A stretch of 51,378 nucleotides of DNA from an uncultured Candidatus Poseidoniales archaeon (GTDB lineage Archaea > Thermoplasmatota > Poseidoniia > Poseidoniales > Poseidoniaceae): contig CABYOM010000005.1 of the NCBI GenBank assembly GCA_902520595.1, positions 1 to 51,378 of the forward strand. The letters are read 5' to 3'. This document shows, one piece after another, positions 41,018 to 48,227 of the stretch (position 1 is its first letter; each line of letters starts with the position of its first letter). A program made the translations under genes and the position numbers. The notes beneath the pieces were generated by a model. It saw only the letters and a list, made by a program, of their open reading frames with translations, had not been told where the DNA came from and made no database searches.

Positions 41018-41836
41018 TCAATTCTTTTCATGCTCAATGTCACTTGCAAATCCGTCACGTGCATCACTCATACCACCAAACAATGCTTGGGCGAAGGTGA
41101 GAATGTCTGCAAGCCCTTCTTCGAGTTCGGATGAAAGTGGAGTCAAACCTGGTGCTTGGGAGAACTCTTGCATCAAACGAAGTTGGTTGATTGCGAACTC
41201 GGTTCTCTGTCCACCCGCTTCTTCATACAGTGCCATTTCTAAAATTTCTAATCGCTCTGACCATTCAAGGATTTTTTCTAATTCCTCAGGTTCAAGTAGA
41301 TCAGATTTTGACAAGAAGTTTTTCGTCGGCAAGCCAAGTCGAAATTCAACAATGCTTGAAAGAAGCATTTGCGAAACGAATCCTGAAGGGGAGCGAGAGA
41401 GCATAGGGTCAAACAAATAGATGATTGCCGATTGTTCACGGCCAATGACCTCAATCAAGTGATTACTTGCTTCACGGAATGCGAACAGTTCTACTTGCCC
41501 GGGTGTGTCAACAACCATGACTTCACCGGAAAGCGCATGCAATTGCCCTGCAACATCACCAGCTTGAGCAGCCAAAAGATCAGCAGCAAGGATTTGGGCA
41601 CCGTTCGGTCCAAGGTCATATTCAGACATAACTTCAGTGAGCGAAATCAAATCACGAACATCGAATTCTGCGTCATAATGCACTCGTTCTGCCCCTGGAT
41701 CAAGGTTGACTGCAATGGCATCAGTTTCCAAAAATCGAGACCAACGCTGAAAAGATGTCACCAAAGAAGACTTTCCTGCACCTGCAGTTCCAACAACAAA
41801 GAGCACTGGCGGGGTGCCACTATCCATACCGACCAT
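41018..41836 (-). CDS. GPN-loop GTPase
   Basis: 272-residue GTPase of the GPN family (archaeal/eukaryotic; eukaryotic homologues help assemble and import RNA polymerase II). P-loop VVGTAGAGKSSLV (residues about 12-24), NLDPGAE (switch-type Asp), the family-defining Gly-Pro-Asn in DLGPNGA (about 74), switch II VVDTPGQVELF (about 109) and the base-recognition region LSKSDLL. The archaeal partner is unknown, but a role in RNA polymerase biogenesis is a common inference. ATG 41827 is an alternative. It is divergent from the Pro/Met-repeat protein gene. Confidence 0.92.
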   Translation of the reverse strand: MVGMDSGTPPVLFVVGTAGAGKSSLVTSFQRWSRFLETDAIAVNLDPGAERVHYDAEFDVRDLISLTEVMSEYDLGPNGAQILAADLLAAQAGDVAGQLHALSGEVMVVDTPGQVELFAFREASNHLIEVIGREQSAIIYLFDPMLSRSPSGFVSQMLLSSIVEFRLGLPTKNFLSKSDLLEPEELEKILEWSERLEILEMALYEEAGGQRTEFAINQLRLMQEFSQAPGLTPLSSELEEGLADILTFAQALFGGMSDARDGFASDIEHEKN

Positions 41837-41943
41837 GCCCCTTCCTCCGTACCACCCTACATCAACATGGTGGCAAAACCAACAAAAGACTCTGCAAACG
41901 GTCGCTTTTTCGAAAACTAAGGGGGAGAACGGTTATGTGCTCA

Positions 41944-41952
41944 TTGTATATG
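41944..41952 (+). promoter_or_regulatory. Probable TATA box for the Pro/Met-repeat protein gene
   Basis: TTGTATATG lies 42-50 bp ahead of ATG 41994. Transcription would start near 41972-41976, followed by a GAGG ribosome-binding site (in ATAGAGGAATTG). This supports 41994 as the true start and not the longer open frame from 41814. Confidence 0.4.
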
Positions 41953-41993
41953 GGAGTGTTGCCGCTTGTGCGGTTAACATAGAGGAATTGAAA

Positions 41994-44900
41994 ATGAGCG
42001 AAGAAAAACCACCTATGCCACCCGGAATGCCTGCAATGCCGCCTATGCCTCCTGCTCCTCCTGGAATGGATGCACCCGGAGCACCTCCTGCTCCTCCAGG
42101 CATGCCACCTATGCCTCCAATGCCTGCTATGGACGCACCTCCTGCTCCACCGGGTATGCCACCTATGCCGCCTATGCCTGAAATGGATGCACCACCTGCT
42201 CCTCCTGGCATGCCTGCTATGCCACCAATGCCAGAGATGGACGCTCCTCCAGCTCCACCTGGTATGCCCGCAATGCCTCCTATGCCTGCTATGCCGGCAA
42301 TGGACGCTCCACCTGCGCCTCCTGGTATGCCACCTATGCCACCAATGCCAGAAATGGACGCACCACCTGCACCTCCAATGCCAGAAATGGACGCACCACC
42401 TGCTCCACCTGCTCCACCTGGTATGCCACCAATGCCGCCAATGCCTGCTATGGAAGCAGAAGCGCCTGATGCATCTGCATTGATGGCTGATAGCGCCGCT
42501 CTACTCGGAGCACCTGCACCTCCTGCAATGGATGCAGAAGCGCCTGCTGAAGAGCCATCTATGCTCGACACTGCAGCACTACTTGGCACACCTGCACCTC
42601 CCGCACCGCCAGAAGAAGTAGCTGAAATTCCTACACTTCCTGCGTCCTTGACCCCTGATCCGGTTCTCGGAACGCCAGACAACCTCATGGGTGAACAAGC
42701 AGGAGCCGTTATTCGAAGCAGTGCAGAAGTTGACGAAGTTCTTGGTGACAAACTTGAAGGTACGCTCCATGAAGTCGAAAAGGCCACACTTAGCGCTGAT
42801 GGAGAAGTCATTAAGCAGACCGTTAAAGGAACGCTCAAAGTCAACAATCCTTCTGCAGAAGACCGTATTTACGACATCGATGTTATGCTTGACCATGCTG
42901 ATGCAACTGACATTGGCGGAGATAATGTCTCTGTTGATGAACTTGAAGCAGGCGCAAATTACAGTATGAAATACAAGGTAAGTGGCAAGAGAATGCTCGT
43001 CTTACGCGAACGATTGGATACAAATCCTGCACGTTCTCAAGAACATTCACTTTCAGTTGCCTCCAGCGAAGAAGGTGGACCAATTGCTCTTGAAATTGAA
43101 GTTGAAAATACTGCAAATGTAGCGATCAACGATGTCCATGTCAGTCGACCACTCCCCGATGAGTTCAGTTTCGACAATACTGGAGCAGCTACCCTTGAAG
43201 ACAATACCCTGTCATGGGATGTCGGAACACTTGCTGCCGGTGAAAAGCAGATTTTGAGCATTGAAGGAACAATCGTGGTATCTGGAACGAAATCAATCAA
43301 TGCTGGAGTTGCTTCTGCCACATACACTTCCAACTCGACACTTTCGAACCTGAACTTTAGAGAACTCGATGCATTCTGCCGAGGATTCTCCTACATGCGT
43401 GTTCGGGAAGACGAGCGACCTGACAACTGGATTTGCCGAACGACATTCGAGAACCGTTCTTCATTCGCAGTTGACTTGGTCAAACTTCAAGTCCGTATGA
43501 AAGGAAGTGATGACCTTCTCTTTGATATCAGCGATGTTCGCCAAGATGTCAAGCCTCATGGAAAGTGGGAAAGTGAAGAACGCACCGTTATGGCGCAATC
43601 GAAGCCTGACTTTGCTACTGAACTTGCTTATACAATTCTCCCTCGTGCAAGCCGAAGCACAGAAGGTTCAATCAGTTTAGAAGCAAAGACTCTGCAAGTA
43701 GTGGAAGCAAACCTTGAGAAGGTCTACTCGACCACTGGACTGCGTTCATATCGCTCACAAAAAGTGACTGCCACATTGACGCTCACCAATAATGGTTCGG
43801 CCGATATCAATTTGATGCGAATTACTGACGACATACCTGGATTGTTCGATGCACCTGATGCATCTACAATGACCATCAACGTCAATGGAAAGGAAATCGA
43901 TTCCGAGCAAATCAAGTGTGAAATCAACAGCGGAATTACTCTTGAAAAGACCAACCGCTCACCCGATGGAGACGGCCACACAATGACGGTAACCGTTGGT
44001 GCTCGTGGACCTGTTGGCCTGAAGCCGGGTAAGAGCATGACCATCGAATACGATTTGGTTGCTCCAGATCCTTCACCTGACAACTCAAACATTACTGCAC
44101 CTGCCCGAACTGAATTCAGCGCAGAGCGTTATGGACCAGTATGCACTGTTGACACAACTGAAGCTCCTGCAATCAGTGTGATCCACAACCGACGTGATTT
44201 CTCGTTCGGAAAGACTACACAGAAGATTGGTGGTAAAGGTCGGCATGAAGTGTTGATTCTCTTCTCCAACGATGGAGACACTGCATTGAAGGACGTCATC
44301 CTCACTGACATTATTCCTGAGAAGTTCGAAATCAAAGATTGGTTAATTCGAGGTAACTCCGACAAGAGAGATGACTGCGAAATGAATACTGAGGCTGGAG
44401 AAGGTGGTACTCACATTACTTGGACAATTCCAATTGTCGAAAAGGGTGAGCGACTCGAGGTCTCGTTCGAGATTCATGGACCAGGTGTCATCGATGGTGA
44501 AGCAGGAAACCGATTCCACGGCGTTCACTTTGGTGATGAAGTCGAAACTGAAGACATCGCATCCCCAGTCGAAGAGGCTGTTGAAGAAGAGGCTGTTGAA
44601 GAAGAGGCTGCTGAGGAAGAAGAAGTTGAAACAAATGTTTCGTGGAGAGAAGATGTTCTACTCCGTGTGATGGCTGCGGCCGAAATTGATGTAGAACTTC
44701 GTGATGAATTTGTCAAGCATGCCGTAAATTTCGATTCAGACAACAATGGATACCTCAAGAAGGCAGAACTACAAGCTGCTGCTGATGCATGGAATGCAGA
44801 TGCAGGAGAAGAAGAAGAAGTCGTTGCTGAGGAAACCGTTGAAGAAGCGGTCGAAGAGGCGGTGGAAGAATCAACTCCTGACGAAGTAAGCGAAGAAGCC

Positions 44901-45008
44901 GATGCTGAAGATGCTGAAGTTGAGGGTGGAGAAAAAGCGTGCCCAACCTGTAATGCAATGTGTGCTGCTGATGCAACTTCATGTTCAGTGTGTTTCTATA
45001 CATTCTGA
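41994..45008 (+). CDS. Large Pro/Met-repeat protein with Ig-like domains, EF-hand and C-terminal zinc ribbon
   Basis: 1004 residues, unrecognised as a whole. Residues 1-155 are an iterated PPAPPGMPPMPPMPEMDA-type repeat. Residues 155-220 hold two ALLGAPAPPA/ALLGTPAPPA elements. From about 235 to 845 there are several beta-sandwich domains resembling DUF11/CARDB-type modules, with segments such as IEVENTANVAINDVHVSRPLPD and LTLTNNGSADINLMRITDDIPG. An acidic EEAVEEE stretch follows, then a canonical EF-hand loop DSDNNGYLKKAE (about 913-924), more acidic repeats, and a zinc ribbon CPTC ... CSVC at the end. There is no signal peptide or membrane helix, although such beta domains are usually extracellular. 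ATG 41994 has GAGG and a TATA element upstream. Confidence 0.8.
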   Translation: MSEEKPPMPPGMPAMPPMPPAPPGMDAPGAPPAPPGMPPMPPMPAMDAPPAPPGMPPMPPMPEMDAPPAPPGMPAMPPMPEMDAPPAPPGMPAMPPMPAMPAMDAPPAPPGMPPMPPMPEMDAPPAPPMPEMDAPPAPPAPPGMPPMPPMPAMEAEAPDASALMADSAALLGAPAPPAMDAEAPAEEPSMLDTAALLGTPAPPAPPEEVAEIPTLPASLTPDPVLGTPDNLMGEQAGAVIRSSAEVDEVLGDKLEGTLHEVEKATLSADGEVIKQTVKGTLKVNNPSAEDRIYDIDVMLDHADATDIGGDNVSVDELEAGANYSMKYKVSGKRMLVLRERLDTNPARSQEHSLSVASSEEGGPIALEIEVENTANVAINDVHVSRPLPDEFSFDNTGAATLEDNTLSWDVGTLAAGEKQILSIEGTIVVSGTKSINAGVASATYTSNSTLSNLNFRELDAFCRGFSYMRVREDERPDNWICRTTFENRSSFAVDLVKLQVRMKGSDDLLFDISDVRQDVKPHGKWESEERTVMAQSKPDFATELAYTILPRASRSTEGSISLEAKTLQVVEANLEKVYSTTGLRSYRSQKVTATLTLTNNGSADINLMRITDDIPGLFDAPDASTMTINVNGKEIDSEQIKCEINSGITLEKTNRSPDGDGHTMTVTVGARGPVGLKPGKSMTIEYDLVAPDPSPDNSNITAPARTEFSAERYGPVCTVDTTEAPAISVIHNRRDFSFGKTTQKIGGKGRHEVLILFSNDGDTALKDVILTDIIPEKFEIKDWLIRGNSDKRDDCEMNTEAGEGGTHITWTIPIVEKGERLEVSFEIHGPGVIDGEAGNRFHGVHFGDEVETEDIASPVEEAVEEEAVEEEAAEEEEVETNVSWREDVLLRVMAAAEIDVELRDEFVKHAVNFDSDNNGYLKKAELQAAADAWNADAGEEEEVVAEETVEEAVEEAVEESTPDEVSEEADAEDAEVEGGEKACPTCNAMCAADATSCSVCFYTF
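42005..42460 (+). repeat. In-gene tandem repeats encoding Pro/Met-rich units
   Basis: About 450 bp of imperfect tandem units around 45-54 bp long, built from CCTGCTCCTCCTGG-, ATGCCACCTATGCC- and GAAATGGACGCACC-like blocks. They encode repeats of Pro-Pro-Ala-Pro-Pro-Gly-Met and Pro-Met-Pro-Glu-Met-Asp. Near-identical neighbours imply recent expansion and likely length variation between strains. The antisense frame here is long and open only because of the repeat composition. Confidence 0.75.
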
Positions 45009-45040
45009 GACAATCAGACGTGAAGCAGTGCGATAAGCAC

Positions 45041-45481
45041 TTACTCAGGGAATACCCATTGCGGCCAGTTCTCGTTTTCTGAAGAATTACTAACGATCAC
45101 GAGTATAGGCCGATTGACTTGCGAAAGCACGTCGTCCAGAGAGTTAAGAGTCGAGGGCGTAATTACGCCGTCTCGCATATCGACTGCCAACCATGCTTCG
45201 GGATACTGTCCCATCCATGCAGAAAGTTCGGCTTCGATTCCTTCTGGGGGAATCCCTTGCCGTACGCTTGCAATGAATCCCCATCCAGGTGGACATCGGC
45301 GCTCTGCATCAGTCCAAAGGAAAATCCGGGGATTGCTATCCAAACGTCCTAACTGTTCAGTTGCCTCATCAAGAGTCACACATACGGGACGATTCGGCAT
45401 CGGCACGGGAACGGAATGGCGCCAAGTTCGGTCTAAATCCAACGGTTCTCTGCGGCGCATGACATTCCGATGCTGCCGCAT
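45041..45481 (-). CDS. Hypothetical protein (146 residues)
   Basis: No recognised family. The N-terminus is Arg-rich (MRQHRNVMRRREPLDLDRTW). The rest alternates strands and helices (RPVCVTLDEATEQLGRL, RIFLWTDAERRCPPGWGFIASVRQG, LDDVLSQVNRPILVIVS), consistent with a small soluble alpha/beta domain. Several ATGs near the start make the exact N-terminus uncertain. It converges on the Pro/Met-repeat gene with a 32-bp gap and is divergent from the DUF106 gene. Confidence 0.6.
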   Translation of the reverse strand: MRQHRNVMRRREPLDLDRTWRHSVPVPMPNRPVCVTLDEATEQLGRLDSNPRIFLWTDAERRCPPGWGFIASVRQGIPPEGIEAELSAWMGQYPEAWLAVDMRDGVITPSTLNSLDDVLSQVNRPILVIVSNSSENENWPQWVFPE

Positions 45482-45546
45482 CGTTTCAAACTCTCGGCGA
45501 GAATGAATGAAGTGTGCAAATTGCTGAAAAAAACAAGCGAACCTTC

Positions 45547-46491
45547 ATGCCCTCTATCCGCCGCCCTATGACCATGTCCAACGGGAATTCGCCCCCGCCA
45601 CCTCAGCCGCCGGGTGGATCAATGCTGATGATGCTTGGAGTTATGGTCTTGATGACATTGCTCATCATGAACCCAAGTATTCGTAATTCATTGGGCGATA
45701 CTGCAGACCCAATTCTGTCTCCACTTCTGCCTGAAGAAGCATACTTTGTCTTCACAGTACTCATCTTAGGCAGTTTTTCTATGACCATGAATACAGTACT
45801 TAGAAATTTCTTCACCGACCCAATGGCGCAAGCGCATATCGGTCATCGACAAGGTCAAGTTCGCAAGATGTTGAACGATGCTCGAATGTCCCGTGATACG
45901 ATTCTTCAAGAGAAAGCAACAACTCTCCAACAACAGATGATGCCCGAACAATTGAAAGTGCAAATGGGGGCAATGAAGCCAATGATGTTTACAATGATTT
46001 TCATCATCGCTATCTTTGCATGGCTCACCATGGCAGTAGAGAATTTCCGTGTTGATTATGTGTCGCTTCCGTGGGCATCAGAATGGAATTTACTTGAAGA
46101 CAAGTTCTTGTTTTTCCCTGCATGGATTTGTGCTTACATCTGTATGAGTGCACCACTTGGCAGAGTAATTGACCGGCACATCAAGTTGTTTCGATACCGA
46201 AAGCATCCCCTTGTAACTGCTGGAGATACCCTCAAAGAACCATTGCTCCACCTTGTTGTATCTTCAACTGGTCCCAAGGACAGCGCCGCTCAGCGCAGAA
46301 AGCAACGCAGTCAACGAAATTCACAAGGCAGCCGCAAAAAATCCAAATCTTCGTCGAAAGAAAACACTCAAGAGCAATCGTTCAAGAGTGATTCGAATTC
46401 GAACGAATGTCCAGAATGTGGACTTACCATGATCACAAGACTCGGTGCACGTAGTCGTCGTTGCGATGTTTGTCGCCATGAGTGGGTGTAG
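45547..46491 (+). CDS. DUF106/EMC3-TMCO1-like membrane protein (Oxa1/YidC superfamily) with C-terminal zinc ribbon
   Basis: 314 residues. Members of this archaeal family are distant relatives of YidC, Oxa1, EMC3 and Get1 and probably insert small membrane proteins. It has an N-terminal membrane helix (MLMMLGVMVLMTLLIM), a second helix (FVFTVLILGSFSMTMNTVL), a cytosolic coiled-coil segment (about 85-140, MLNDARMSRDTILQEKATTLQQQMMPE), then two further helices. The tail is Lys/Ser-rich and ends in a zinc ribbon CPEC ... CDVC that is extra to the core family. GTG 45514 and ATG 45568 are alternative starts. DUF106-cmk-cbf5 is a conserved archaeal gene order, seen here intact. Confidence 0.88.
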   Translation: MPSIRRPMTMSNGNSPPPPQPPGGSMLMMLGVMVLMTLLIMNPSIRNSLGDTADPILSPLLPEEAYFVFTVLILGSFSMTMNTVLRNFFTDPMAQAHIGHRQGQVRKMLNDARMSRDTILQEKATTLQQQMMPEQLKVQMGAMKPMMFTMIFIIAIFAWLTMAVENFRVDYVSLPWASEWNLLEDKFLFFPAWICAYICMSAPLGRVIDRHIKLFRYRKHPLVTAGDTLKEPLLHLVVSSTGPKDSAAQRRKQRSQRNSQGSRKKSKSSSKENTQEQSFKSDSNSNECPECGLTMITRLGARSRRCDVCRHEWV

Positions 46492-46493
46492 AA

Positions 46494-47030
46494 ATGACCC
46501 GGATTACCGTTTCAGGACATCCTGGAAGCGGTACAAGCACACTTGTTCAAGGACTCATTGAACGCTTTGGGTGGACTGCTCTAAACGGCGGAGATGTATT
46601 TCGTAACGAAGCAGCTCGGAGGGGGATGAGTCTCCAAGAGTTTGGAGAGTTATGCAAACAAGACTTGGAAGTCGATCGCAAACTCGACAAATTACTTCAA
46701 GAAAAAATGCTTGAAGACTCTGCAGACATCGTTGAGTCCCGTCTCGCTGGATGGTGGGCATACCGACTCAAGATTCCATGCGTCCGGCTTTGGCTTGAAG
46801 TCGATGAGAACGAACGTGCAAAACGAGTTTCCGGGCGAGAAGGGATTTCTATAGAACAGGCGGTACATGAAAATAAAATACGCTCAGAGGTTGATGCGGA
46901 ACGATTTATGGAACTCTATCAACTGCTCCCTGAACAGCGAGAACCCTATACCTCATCACTTGACGCAACAAACCTTGGCAGCGAAGAAGTGCTCGCTGCT
47001 GCTATCTCAATTTTGGAGGAATCGAAGTGA
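46494..47030 (+). CDS. cmk: Cytidylate kinase (archaeal type)
   Basis: 178-residue nucleoside monophosphate kinase that phosphorylates CMP/dCMP with ATP. P-loop ISGHPGSGTSTL-like sequence at the N-terminus (VSGHPGSGTSTLVQGL, residues 5-20), GGDVFRNEA (substrate-binding region), ESRLAGW, and the lid RAKRVSGREG. This is the short archaeal form adjacent to cbf5, as in many genomes. ATG 46494 begins two bases after the DUF106 stop codon, and its TGA overlaps the cbf5 GTG by 4 bp, so the three genes are coupled. Confidence 0.93.
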   Translation: MTRITVSGHPGSGTSTLVQGLIERFGWTALNGGDVFRNEAARRGMSLQEFGELCKQDLEVDRKLDKLLQEKMLEDSADIVESRLAGWWAYRLKIPCVRLWLEVDENERAKRVSGREGISIEQAVHENKIRSEVDAERFMELYQLLPEQREPYTSSLDATNLGSEEVLAAAISILEESK

Positions 47031-47995
47031 CACAACACATTCTTGATGCCGATGCTTCAACGAATCCTTCCATTGGAGGCAAGCCTGATTCACGTGATGT
47101 GATGGAACGACTTGCCTCAGGATTTATTCTTCTTGACAAACCTGCAGGACCTACTTCACACCAACTTGCCTCATGGGCTCGTGACATGTTCGGACTTGAA
47201 CGCTTAGGTCATGGAGGAACACTTGATCCGTTTGCGACGGGGGTGCTTCCATTGATGGCTGGAAAGGCAATGAAGTTAACCAAGAAAATATTAACTCACA
47301 AAAAAACCTACATCTGCGTATTTCGATTTGCCACCGCACCTGATGAAAAAGAGTTATTTGAAGTGATGAAAAAACTCACAGGTAGAGTCTACAATGTCCC
47401 CCCGGAAGTTTCAGCGGTAAAAGTTCAAGTTCGAACCCGTAAAATTTACACTTTCGACAACATCGAAATCAAGGGAAATGACATGATTGCTCGAGTTCAT
47501 TGCGAGGCTGGGACGTACATTCGAACGATTGCTCGTGACATGGGACTGCTCTTGGACATGAAAGTGCAATTGAAAGAATTACGCAGAGAAACAACTGGTG
47601 TGTTTAAACTTGAAGATTGTATAACTATGCAAGAATTAGCGGACGCAATCTGGCTATGGAAAGATTGCAACCAACCAGAAGCACTTCTTCGAGTGATTCA
47701 TCCTGTTGAAAAATTATTGCTTGATTTACCATCTGCTACAGTCAAAGACAGTGCTGCGGCTGCTCTTGCCCATGGTGCACCCTTGCTACGACCAGGAATT
47801 GTGAGCATCCAGTCTGATGTGAAAGCAGGTAAACAAATGATGATTGAAACACTCAAAGGGGAAGCCGTTGGAATCGTAACGCTGACGCTGGGGAGTAATG
47901 AAATCTCTACATTAAGTGAAGGTGAAGTTGCACGACCAAGTATGGTCTTGCTCGATGAAGGATTATACCCTCGTCGCTGGAAGTCTCCAGAGTGA
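47027..47995 (+). CDS. cbf5: Cbf5/TruB-family tRNA/rRNA pseudouridine synthase with PUA domain
   Basis: 322-residue pseudouridine synthase, catalytic subunit of archaeal H/ACA ribonucleoproteins and also able to modify tRNA U55. It shows FILLDKPAGPTSHQLASW, the catalytic aspartate in GHGGTLDPFATGVLPL (about residue 64), the KTYICVFRFA strand, VPPEVSAVKVQVRTRKIY and EAGTYIRTIARDMG. A C-terminal PUA domain (about 230-315) includes ALAHGAPLLRPGI. The GTG start overlaps the cmk stop (GTGA). No L7Ae, Nop10 or Gar1 gene is visible nearby. Confidence 0.94.
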   Translation: MTQHILDADASTNPSIGGKPDSRDVMERLASGFILLDKPAGPTSHQLASWARDMFGLERLGHGGTLDPFATGVLPLMAGKAMKLTKKILTHKKTYICVFRFATAPDEKELFEVMKKLTGRVYNVPPEVSAVKVQVRTRKIYTFDNIEIKGNDMIARVHCEAGTYIRTIARDMGLLLDMKVQLKELRRETTGVFKLEDCITMQELADAIWLWKDCNQPEALLRVIHPVEKLLLDLPSATVKDSAAAALAHGAPLLRPGIVSIQSDVKAGKQMMIETLKGEAVGIVTLTLGSNEISTLSEGEVARPSMVLLDEGLYPRRWKSPE

Positions 47996-47999
47996 ATCA

Positions 48000-48140
48000 A
48001 TGATTCTCAAGCTTCAACGTATTCTTCGTAAATGTATTCTTCTGTTTCTATTCGTATTTTCAATACTGACATATGATTCCCACATCCACTTTGTCAACGG
48101 TGTTGAACGGCCCCCACGGCCTCAAAGCAAATTTTTGTGA
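48000..48140 (+). CDS. Short ORF with an N-terminal hydrophobic (signal-like) segment
   Basis: 46 codons beginning 5 bp after the cbf5 stop: a basic start (MILKLQRILRKC), a hydrophobic run (ILLFLFVFSIL) and a polar, Pro-rich tail ending QSKFL. It could be a tiny membrane peptide coupled to cbf5, or the 5' remnant of a deleted secreted-protein gene. The rest of the 47996-48227 gap has only the hairpin listed below. Coding status is doubtful. Confidence 0.3.
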   Translation: MILKLQRILRKCILLFLFVFSILTYDSHIHFVNGVERPPRPQSKFL

Positions 48141-48146
48141 GACGGT

Positions 48147-48173
48147 CCCCCTATCAAGTTTGAGGGTGTTTTT
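48147..48173 (+). terminator. Possible terminator after the DUF106-cmk-cbf5 operon
   Basis: CCCCTATCAAGTTTGAGGG can form a short CCCT/AGGG stem and is followed by a T-rich GTGTTTTTC. Archaeal transcription often ends at such T-runs. The site lies between the convergent cbf5 operon and the exported-protein gene ending at 48228. Confidence 0.3.
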
Positions 48174-48227
48174 CGCGTTATCCGTCATCAGAGATTGTTT
48201 TTCCAAGCCAATGCGAAGGAAAAAGAA

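Noticed and set aside
41933-42847. A 304-codon Gly/Ile/Ala-rich frame on the minus strand
   Set aside because: It is the complement of the Pro/Met tandem repeats; its low complexity mirrors the repeat and it has no plausible start or promoter.
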